From: Kiloniellaceae bacterium
GTDB lineage: Bacteria; Pseudomonadota; Alphaproteobacteria; Kiloniellales; Kiloniellaceae
NCBI GenBank assembly: GCA_009377535.1
Contig: WHTV01000032.1
Location: 1-38,616, forward strand
Length of the DNA stretch: 38,616 nucleotides
Direction: 5' to 3'
Below the pieces are notes generated by a model. The model saw nothing but the letters and a program-made list of their open reading frames with translations. It searched no databases and was not told the DNA's origin. This document shows, piece after piece, positions 32,963 through 38,616 of this stretch (position 1 is its first letter; every line of letters starts with the position of its first letter). A program made the translations under genes and the position numbers.

Positions 32963-33264
32963 GGTTTTCTTCGGCGCGTTGTTGATGATAGGGCACTACC
33001 TTGCCGGTCGGGCTTTTCTGACACAGATTGGCGGCTGAACGCGTTTGAATGCGCTGATCACTTCCGCTTCAGTCTGCTCAGGGCGGGTTCGGTGGAGTTG
33101 GAAAAATGACTGTCGGGCGACTCCTCTCTGAAATCCTTTGGTGCCGCCTCTGCCGAAGACGATCATGGCCGTCGTTAAGCAGGCCGATGCCGGCCGCGAA
33201 GGCCAGATGCACCTGCCGGATGCTCGACGCGCCTTAACGGCTACGATAGATACCCAGGAGCCCC
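32963..33264. other. Intergenic region after the ATPase, no gene seen
   Basis: About 300 bp with no supported gene. A minus-strand frame (32996-33268) has low-complexity Arg/Ser composition and no ribosome-binding site. No clear terminator for the ATPase operon is visible. A 6-bp hairpin (33258-33277) overlaps the end of the thermonuclease gene. Confidence 0.4.
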
Positions 33265-33816
33265 TCAATCAGGGCTCGGCAGTCGCTTACCGTTGCGCCA
33301 ATCCCAGGGCATGACGAATTCGCCTCGCCACAAACCCCGGCCTGCATTCTTCGCTCCCTCCTCGAGCTCACTGTAGCGGGTGGGCCCGTTCGGAAGCGTC
33401 AGGGCCCAGCCCGTGTAGGTCATGCCCTCGGACAGGTCGTAGCCATCGGCATAACAAATCCCGATAAGCACATCGTCGTCCGCCTGTCGCTTCGGAATGC
33501 AGCGAACCACTGTACCCGCTGTAAGGTCCATAAGTGCCGCCGCAGCAACGCGACCGCAGTCGTAGACTTTATGCGGCAAGCGGCAGCTCTGCTCCGGTTC
33601 CGGCGCATCGATCCCAAAGAGCCGGACACGATAGCCCTGCACTTCCAAGGTATCGCCCATCATCACCGCTGGGACGCCGATGATCTCCAGAGGCGCGGCC
33701 TCCAGGAGACGAGCGGCGCCGGTCAGAAGCCAGATGGCCGCGAGGCTCAGGGCGGCAAGATACCGAATCTTGCCAGTCTGCAAAGTTGCCACCGTCGTCT
33801 GGTGCCCGTTTGACAT
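33265..33816 (-). CDS. Membrane-anchored or secreted thermonuclease (SNase-like) protein, catalytic Arg apparently replaced
   Basis: The 183-residue protein has an N-terminal hydrophobic segment (18-40) and an SNase/OB-fold domain. D55 (MMGDTLEV), R65, D70 and E73 (VRLFGIDAPEPE) match D21, R35, D40 and E43 of staphylococcal nuclease. The usual GR motif that supplies Arg87 reads DDDVLIGICYADG, with V116 aligned to the Arg. C-terminal EEGAKNAGRGLWRGEFVMPWDWR is typical of the family. It may therefore be an inactive or altered nuclease. A putative ECF-type promoter (34017-34043) points toward it from 200 bp upstream. Confidence 0.85.
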   Translation of the reverse strand: MSNGHQTTVATLQTGKIRYLAALSLAAIWLLTGAARLLEAAPLEIIGVPAVMMGDTLEVQGYRVRLFGIDAPEPEQSCRLPHKVYDCGRVAAAALMDLTAGTVVRCIPKRQADDDVLIGICYADGYDLSEGMTYTGWALTLPNGPTRYSELEEGAKNAGRGLWRGEFVMPWDWRNGKRLPSPD

Positions 33817-34016
33817 GCCATACCAAGCCTTCGAAGCAACATCGAAACTGAGGCTGCCGCATGGCAGCGCTCACGGCACGTCAAGTTCGCGTGATGCAAG
33901 GACCCTCGATGCACCAAAAAGCAACAGGTGGGCGATCACCGATTCCTCACGACATCATTCCGGCTTTCTTTATCGCCATCGGCGCCTTACCGATTGAATA
34001 CATCCCTCACTCCCTT

Positions 34017-34043
34017 GATCGCTGTAGCGGTCAAGCGGTTACA
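34017..34043 (-). promoter_or_regulatory. Putative ECF-sigma promoter reading toward the thermonuclease gene
   Basis: On the minus strand TGTAACC (34037-34043) and CGATC (34017-34021) are separated by 15 bp, an ECF-type -35/-10 layout. A similar element precedes the Asn-Pro-Cys cytochrome gene. It ends six bases before the sigma gene start on the other strand. Confidence 0.4.
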
Positions 34044-34048
34044 GCCAT

Positions 34049-34699
34049 ATGATAAGCACTGGTGGGCCCGTCGACGGCCAGCCCCTAGTTGAACTCAGGA
34101 GCAAGACGATCGACACACAACGTTGGTCAGTCAGTCGAAGCAGAGAGTACGACCGATGTCTCGCCGATCTCATGCGAGCAGCGCAGGACGGAGACAGGGC
34201 TGCATATGCGCGGCTTCTTGGCGAGGTATTCCCTCTGCTGCGGCAGATTGTGCGGCGGCGATACTGCTTTCTTCCGCCGCCGGACATCGAAGACATTGTC
34301 CAGGAGATACTTCTTTCCCTTCACGTTGCCCGCGCGACCTACGATCCGCAGCGCCCCTTCCTTCCCTGGCTGATGGCCATCGCCCGCAATCGCATGGCCG
34401 ATGGCGCCCGATGCCATGCGCGGCGCTCAATGCGCGAAATCGCTGTCGAGCGCCTGCCTGAAACCTTTTCGGGCCCTGATCCGAATATTCATGAGAACGT
34501 CTATGGTGATCCCGAGGCGCTGCGGCAGGCCATGCACCAGCTGCCGCGTGGTCAACGCGAAGCCGTGAAACTGCTGAAGCTTCGCGAGATGTCGCTGAAG
34601 GAGGCGGCCGCCATCACCGGAATGAGTATTGGTGCGCTCAAGGTTGCCGTACACAGGGCGGTTAGAACGCTGCGCACGTTATTGAACCACGAGGCTTGA
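34049..34699 (+). CDS. ECF-type RNA polymerase sigma factor
   Basis: The 216-residue protein has sigma region 2 (ADLMRAAQDGDRAAYARLL, PPDIEDIVQEILLSLHVA, FLPWLMAIARNRMADGAR) and region 4 (LPRGQREAVKLLKLREMSLK, EAAAITGMSIGALKVAVHRA), with no regions 1 or 3, as in ECF sigma factors. ATG 34049 lacks a good ribosome-binding site; M42 (34172) would begin at region 2, so the true start may be internal. The stop overlaps the region of the anti-sigma start (TTGA). The partner type (NrsF/DUF1109) and the neighbouring secreted cytochromes suggest a response to an envelope or redox/metal signal. Confidence 0.92.
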   Translation: MISTGGPVDGQPLVELRSKTIDTQRWSVSRSREYDRCLADLMRAAQDGDRAAYARLLGEVFPLLRQIVRRRYCFLPPPDIEDIVQEILLSLHVARATYDPQRPFLPWLMAIARNRMADGARCHARRSMREIAVERLPETFSGPDPNIHENVYGDPEALRQAMHQLPRGQREAVKLLKLREMSLKEAAAITGMSIGALKVAVHRAVRTLRTLLNHEA

Positions 34700-34701
34700 G
34701 C

Positions 34702-35361
34702 ATGGAAACAGTCGATCTGATCCAGCGCCTGGCAATGAGCGTTCGCCCAGTCCGGCTGCTTCCACCGCCATGGCTGCGCACTGCGCACTGGCTTGCCATC
34801 GCGCTGTCGTCAATGGCTATCGTGGTCATGCTGATGTCTCCACGAGACGATCTACTAGAAAAGCTCTCGGAGGCACGTTTCCTGATCGAGCAGGCTGCAG
34901 CGGTTGCAACGGCGGTGACAGCGGCCATCGCCGCCTTCTGCCTGGTCGTTCCCGGTCACAGCCGAAAGCGTGCCCTTCTGCCCATCTTTCCGCTCGTGAT
35001 CTGGCTGGGTAGCCTGGGGTACGGCTGTCTGCAGAGTTGGCTCCAGTTCGATACCGAGGCCTGGCAAGTCTATCCCGACTGGATCTGCTTTCCCTCTATC
35101 GTCATGGTCGGTGCCGTGCCTGCATTGACGATGGTCATCATGCTCCGCCGGGGCGCACCGATGGCGCCACGGTTGACCGTCTCGCTCGGCGCGCTGGCGG
35201 CGGCTGCGGTCGGCAATTTCGGGCTGCGGCTGTTCCATTACCAGGATGCCAGCCTCATGGTCCTGATCTGGCAGTTCGGCAGCGTCGCGCTCTTGTCGGC
35301 GCTTGCCGGCTGGAGCGGTGGGTCGATTCTCCACTGGCCGCATGCCAAAATAACCAGCTGA
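34702..35361 (+). CDS. NrsF/DUF1109-type anti-sigma factor, six membrane helices
   Basis: The 219-residue membrane protein has a short cytoplasmic N-terminus (METVDLIQRLAMSVRPVRLL) and about six hydrophobic helices (from WLAIALSSMAIVVMLMS to FGSVALLSALAGWSGGSI). This is the architecture of the DUF1109/NrsF family encoded with ECF sigma factors, which sequesters the sigma factor at the membrane. GAGG lies before ATG 34702; TTG 34696 is an alternative that overlaps the sigma stop. Two cysteines in or near helices (for example DWICFP and LVVPG-adjacent FCL) could sense redox or metals; this is speculation. Confidence 0.85.
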   Translation: METVDLIQRLAMSVRPVRLLPPPWLRTAHWLAIALSSMAIVVMLMSPRDDLLEKLSEARFLIEQAAAVATAVTAAIAAFCLVVPGHSRKRALLPIFPLVIWLGSLGYGCLQSWLQFDTEAWQVYPDWICFPSIVMVGAVPALTMVIMLRRGAPMAPRLTVSLGALAAAAVGNFGLRLFHYQDASLMVLIWQFGSVALLSALAGWSGGSILHWPHAKITS

Positions 35362-35603
35362 CATAAGTTGCGTTCACGGCAGCCGCGCCCTGGACTCCTA
35401 CGGTTACAAGCAGGGTGGTCGCAACAAATGTCCTGATCATTGATCGCGCTCCCGCCGGTAAGGGAGGGCAAACCCGATACCCTGCCCCGCGCATTTGATC
35501 GGACCGCGATTCGGCAGGCGGCAGCGTTGTGCAGCCGCCATTTTGAGAAGAAGAACCGGGTGGCGAACGAATTCGTCGCTATCCTGATGCGGTCGGACAG
35601 TGC
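35362..35603. other. Intergenic region between anti-sigma and P460 genes
   Basis: No supported gene. A minus-strand frame from 35440 starts with a signal-peptide-like stretch (MIRTFVATTLLVTVGVQGAA) but runs into antisense of the anti-sigma gene and loses plausibility. A further TGTAACC (minus strand, about 35404-35410) is present without a convincing -10. Confidence 0.35.
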
Positions 35604-36689
35604 CTACTTCACCCGTGTCTCCTCAGGAATGAAGAACAGGCTATCCTGCGCGTCGGCGACCGTTGCATGACAACCGACACAAAACTCTACAGCCTCAGCA
35701 TTTGGTCCATGCGTTCGACCGGCAACCGTGCCGTCCGGCATGACCATGGTGTAGCGCCAGTCTTTGCTCGCCGGATGCCAGCCTATGTCCATCTTCTCCA
35801 TCAGGAAGAGCGGCCCGAGCTGCGCATTGCCGTTCGGCAAGATCGTAAAACTCGGTTTGGCGATGATCCCGCCCTGCGGCATCATCCCGATGTTCTCATA
35901 CTTTCCGTATGGCTCCTCGGCGATATCGTTGGCATGGTTGACCACGAAGCGGTTTCCATGCGTTTGGGACGTATAGGGCGCCGACGCAAAGTTCTTCCAG
36001 TCGAGGAATGACTTCGCCTCCGCCAAGCCGCTGGCGCTATAGGCGACATGCTGCAGCCGCGCTGTGCCGTAGTTCGCGAAGTTTATTCCGTTCTGCCAGC
36101 CATCGCCATATGCGGTGCGCATGTAGCCTTGCAGGCAGTCGTAGACGGCATGCAGCTCTTCCGGCGTGACGTCCGGTACGGCCGCCGCCCCGCAAGGATT
36201 GCAGGGGTTGCAGGGGTTTTTGGCTGCGCAAGGATTTTTCGCCGCACAGGGATTGGCCGCTGCACAGGGCTTGGCTGTCGCGCTGCTGGGAATCTTTTTC
36301 TTCGCCGCGCAGGGATTGGCGCCACATGGTGCCTTTGCCGCACACGGATTGGCAGCGCAAGGCTTTTGCACGGCACACGGGTTGGCTGCGGCGGCACAGG
36401 GCTTCTGCTTCACTGCGCAGGGGTTGCATGGCTTGGCCGCAGCCGCACAAGGACTGGTGGCGGCGCACGGATTAGCCTGCGCCTGCTGCAGCCGCGGCAC
36501 GCCGCAGCCGGTCGCGCCGGCCGGCGCCGCACCACAAGGGGCGCAGGGGTTTGGCGAGCACGGATTGGCGGATTGGGCATGGGCCACCGGAGTGAAGCCC
36601 ATGCCGGGACCTGTAACAGCGGCAAAGCCGACGCCAAGAGCAATCGGAATCGCCGCGCTACACAGGCATTTTTTTTGCAATGGTGACAT
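35604..36689 (-). CDS. Secreted cytochrome P460-family c-type heme protein with Asn-Pro-Cys repeat domain
   Basis: The 361-residue protein has a signal peptide (to about A38, PVAHA), then residues 44-166 with 20 cysteines, almost all preceded by Pro (NPC, KPC, APC) and spaced mostly by 3 or 6. A cytochrome P460-like domain follows (about 175-361), with DWRYTMVMPDG and a single c-type heme site C337-V-G-C340-H341. The P460 domain resembles the protein at 37333-38025. GAGGAGAAG before ATG 36689 decides the start. The repeat domain looks like a metal- or disulfide-rich spacer; function unknown. Located beside an ECF sigma/anti-sigma pair. Confidence 0.88.
   Translation of the reverse strand: MSPLQKKCLCSAAIPIALGVGFAAVTGPGMGFTPVAHAQSANPCSPNPCAPCGAAPAGATGCGVPRLQQAQANPCAATSPCAAAAKPCNPCAVKQKPCAAAANPCAVQKPCAANPCAAKAPCGANPCAAKKKIPSSATAKPCAAANPCAAKNPCAAKNPCNPCNPCGAAAVPDVTPEELHAVYDCLQGYMRTAYGDGWQNGINFANYGTARLQHVAYSASGLAEAKSFLDWKNFASAPYTSQTHGNRFVVNHANDIAEEPYGKYENIGMMPQGGIIAKPSFTILPNGNAQLGPLFLMEKMDIGWHPASKDWRYTMVMPDGTVAGRTHGPNAEAVEFCVGCHATVADAQDSLFFIPEETRVK
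36192..36560 (-). repeat. Degenerate tandem repeat coding for (x)NPCAAK-type units
   Basis: Within the P460 gene the DNA repeats with periods of 18 and 9 bases, coding for NPCAAK, KPCAAA and NPC units. The longest regular run is residues 142-166 (Cys at 142, 148, 154, 160, 163, 166). Units vary at the base level, so the repeat is old or under selection at protein level. Confidence 0.85.
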
Positions 36690-36765
36690 GCTCTTCTCCT
36701 CAAGCGAGCCGAAACACTGAGCCCGCCTTTTTTTTGCTGAAGACCGTTGGATCGTACACAACCCT

Positions 36766-36798
36766 GCCCGTGTCAGTCCCTCTCGGGCTGACACGGGC
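36766..36798 (-). promoter_or_regulatory. Strong hairpin in the 5' leader of the Asn-Pro-Cys cytochrome gene
   Basis: Perfect 11-bp arms GCCCGTGTCAG (36766-36776) and CTGACACGGGC (36788-36798), with inner CCC/GGG pairing, lie about 77 bp upstream of ATG 36689 and downstream of the putative promoter at 36812-36839. No T-run follows in the minus direction (AGGGTTGTG), so it is not a standard terminator. It may stabilise or regulate the leader RNA, or be a dyad for a DNA-binding protein. Confidence 0.6.
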
Positions 36799-36811
36799 CT
36801 TCCCATACTTC

Positions 36812-36839
36812 ATTCGTAACGATAGGCAGAAAGGTTACA
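36812..36839 (-). promoter_or_regulatory. Putative ECF-sigma promoter of the Asn-Pro-Cys cytochrome gene
   Basis: On the minus strand TGTAACC (36833-36839) and CGAAT (36812-36816) are separated by 16 bp. The element resembles that at 34017-34043 and could be read by the adjacent ECF sigma factor. Confidence 0.45.
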
Positions 36840-37332
36840 GACCGGCGGAGTCGAGCGATGCCAGCACATCGAGAAGGGCGCAGGGGCGTAGCGCGTCTTT
36901 CCAATCGGTGAGCCGAGGCCAGCGTCGTCAACACCGCGCGTGCCTTTACCGCTCTATCGGCACGACGGGGGCCAACCTGGACTGTTGCGGCCCGTCAATA
37001 CTTCCCAGGACGCCAACGCGTCGATTGAACAGCGTCGCATTGCAACAATCATCGCGCGCCGCGCGAAGCGGCTCACCGCAGCCCAGGCAGCGTCGAGGAG
37101 GAGCACGATCTCGAGATCGCCGGGAAGGTCTCGGCCGTGCAGCCGGAAGTGGAAGCACGCGAAAGAGCAAAAGAACGGACGAGCCTTTCCAGGTTGGTTT
37201 CGCGGCCTTTGTGCTGTGCAAGCTTCACCCCCTTGTGACGTTGAATTGATCCCCGACAAACGCGCTGCCGCTGCAAGATAAATTGCGATCCAACGCAGGC
37301 CAGGCTGTGCCGTCGGCACCAGGGAGGGACAG
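36840..37332. other. Intergenic region between the divergent P460 genes
   Basis: About 490 bp without a supported gene. The open frames on both strands (36680-37281 and 36946-37541) have Arg/Ser/Pro-rich shadow composition and no ribosome-binding sites. No promoter for the plus-strand cytochrome stands out. Confidence 0.4.
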
Positions 37333-38025
37333 ATGCGGGTTGGTCGCGACAAGGGCGTGGGGGCGACTGCGCCGAAGGCGTATCGCCCGAGCACGCTTTC
37401 ATCCCTGCTCTCGTTCGCGCTGTTGCTTTCAGCGCTACAAGGCCCGCCCAGCCACGCGCAAGACGTCGACCTCATGCGACCGAAGCAGCACTTCTCAATC
37501 GAGAAACCGCGCGTGCTGGAGCCGGCGGAGACAATGGCCATTTACCAGAGTGTGCGAAAACGCATGCTTGCCGGTTACGACCGATCGCAAAATCCCGCAA
37601 TCGCAGATCTCGGCGAGTGGCTGCACTATAACAGTGCGCCATATCTCTCGGCGGCACATGGCAAGCGATACGTCAACAACTACGCCAATCCCTTGGCGCG
37701 GGCGTACAGCCGCTACGAGGCGGCGGGGCCGATGCCGGTGGGCGCCGTTCTGGCCAAAGATTCCTTTACGGTCACCCGCACCGGCGAGGTCTTCGCCGGG
37801 GCGCTGTTCGTCATGGAGAAGATGCCTTCCGGCTTCAATGCCGCGAGCCACGACTGGCGCTACACCATGATCATGCCCGACGGCAGCCTCTTTGGCATGA
37901 CCAAGGGAGAAGGCAGCGAACGCGTCGAATTCTGCATCACCTGCCACGAAGCCGCCGACGACTCGCACCATCAGATGTTCTTCGTACCGCAGCAATACCG
38001 CATCGAGATCCTCAATCCTCAATAA
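37333..38025 (+). CDS. Secreted cytochrome P460-family c-type heme protein
   Basis: The 230-residue precursor has an N-terminal signal sequence (SLLSFALLLSALQGPPSHAQ). Its P460-like domain contains YNSAPYLSAAHGKRYVNNYA, LFVMEKMPSGF and DWRYTMIMPDG, with one c-type heme motif C201-I-T-C204-H205 near the C-terminus. It is a paralogue of the P460 domain at 35604-36689 but lacks the Cys-rich region. AGGGAGGG precedes ATG 37333. Family members include hydroxylamine-oxidising P460 and NO-binding cytochromes c'-beta; the cross-linking Lys and catalytic role cannot be settled by eye. Confidence 0.88.
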   Translation: MRVGRDKGVGATAPKAYRPSTLSSLLSFALLLSALQGPPSHAQDVDLMRPKQHFSIEKPRVLEPAETMAIYQSVRKRMLAGYDRSQNPAIADLGEWLHYNSAPYLSAAHGKRYVNNYANPLARAYSRYEAAGPMPVGAVLAKDSFTVTRTGEVFAGALFVMEKMPSGFNAASHDWRYTMIMPDGSLFGMTKGEGSERVEFCITCHEAADDSHHQMFFVPQQYRIEILNPQ

Positions 38026-38522
38026 GCTTGGTGACGAGCACCTTTGCCAAGCGGCGTCAGGCCCAAGGTCGGAGAAGAGGGCTCGCGATGGGCTGGCGCC
38101 ACGTCACCTTCCGAATGCTCGGTGGGTAGGGGTTGATCAGGTCGTTATGGCGCCGGCGCCGGTCACCAGGTCGCCATTGCTGCCGCCAAGAGATTCTGGT
38201 GTCTTGCTCGTCTCCCGTCTCGTCTGTCCGGTGGCTCCCGGTGTGTCGTTGGGTGCATCCGCGCTTCGACTTCTGGCAACGCATCACCTGTCCCCTAGCG
38301 TAGGGCTGCTGGTTTAGCCAGCCAGCTGACTTCTACTTTCGGTTGACTTGCGAAGAGTCGCGACAGCCGATGCCGTTCACATTTCCCCGCGCGGCGTTCA
38401 CACCCGCTTGATCCATGACCGCCGTCACAGGCTGGTCGGCTGATGCTGCCTAGATTCAAGACAGATAGGGCGACGTAATGTCCCCAACTGGGATCCATCC
38501 TAAAGCACTCTAGGAGGACGCC
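38026..38522. other. Intergenic region, possible mobile-element debris
   Basis: About 500 bp without a supported gene. Strings near 38380-38490 (read on the minus strand: TTGGGGACATTACG, GGGAAATGTGAACGG) resemble ends of transposable elements by general impression, but no transposase or inverted repeat pair is visible. TTGACT at 38343-38348 could be part of a promoter. Confidence 0.3.
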
Positions 38523-38616
38523 ATGTACAAGATGACACGTAAAGTCTCCGCCCTCGCCATCGGTGAAGTCCTAGGATTGCTGGGAATTGGGGAGGAGGTG
38601 CATCCTTTGAGGTGCT
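38523..38616 (+). CDS. Unidentified gene, 5' end only
   Basis: A strong AGGAGG lies seven bases before ATG 38523, which opens 31 codons starting MYKMTRKVSALAIGEVLGLL before the window ends. A basic start followed by a short hydrophobic stretch could be a signal or membrane segment. No family can be assigned. Confidence 0.5.
   Translation, partial: MYKMTRKVSALAIGEVLGLLGIGEEVHPLRC

Noticed and set aside
32996-33268. 90-codon minus-strand frame after the P-type ATPase
   Set aside because: No ribosome-binding site, Arg/Ser-rich composition and no recognisable motif.
35255-35440. Minus-strand frame beginning with a signal-peptide-like segment
   Set aside because: Only about 26 codons lie outside the anti-sigma gene; the rest is its antisense, and the tail is Arg/Ser-rich nonsense.
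36192-36560. Regular repeats that could suggest a CRISPR array
   Set aside because: Periods of 9 and 18 bases with no unique spacers, and in frame with the Asn-Pro-Cys protein; no cas genes nearby.

Overview
The window is about 65% GC chromosomal DNA, most likely from an alphaproteobacterium of Rhodospirillales type. This rests on the tRNA-Tyr/tRNA-Gly/tuf arrangement beside rlmB, an fds-type soluble formate dehydrogenase operon, and codon use; it is an inference, not a formal placement.

Region 1 (1-8.0 kb) looks like core chromosome. On the minus strand a strong promoter drives tRNA-Tyr, tRNA-Gly and tuf. Divergently lie rlmB and a polyamine module: a glutamine-synthetase-family ligase, a class III aminotransferase, N-carbamoylputrescine amidase and a GNAT acetyltransferase. 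A convergent aldehyde dehydrogenase completes a plausible agmatine/putrescine-to-GABA route.

Region 2 (8.1-15.2 kb) is a mosaic. It holds a half tRNA-Thr gene next to a complete one, weak insertion-sequence traces, an unknown protein, a metallophosphoesterase, a conjugative coupling-protein gene (traG/virD4) cut off by an internal fragment of an IS5-family element, an intact macB, and only the tail of macA.

Region 3 (15.2-22.2 kb, minus strand) is a compact formate dehydrogenase operon, fdsG-fdsB-fdsA-fdhD-fdsD, preceded in the same direction by a LysR regulator. macA'-macB lies directly downstream and may be read from it.

Region 4 (22.3-33 kb) begins with a complete IS5-family element and a glutathione S-transferase, followed by two adjacent mercury/heavy-metal units. 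Unit A is a divergent merR | merT-merP-merB-merF-merA plus a small vicinal-Cys membrane protein interrupted by an in-frame TGA. Its MerR carries Arg where the first metal-ligand Cys is expected, and both sides of the divergent region carry the same dyad (CTGTAG-N3-CTACAG). Unit B has a canonical MerR-type promoter followed by a MerR regulator fused to a C-terminal HMA domain, a CcdA-like membrane protein and a P1B-type ATPase with a YPC (not CPC) membrane motif. Unit B is the strongest candidate for an undescribed system.

Region 5 (33.2-38.6 kb) has a thermonuclease-like protein, an ECF sigma factor with an NrsF/DUF1109-type anti-sigma, and two divergent secreted cytochrome P460-family proteins with one CxxCH each. 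One of them has a 20-cysteine Asn-Pro-Cys repeat domain. Two TGTAACC...CGA(A/T) elements may be promoters of this sigma factor. The window ends in the start of an unidentified gene.
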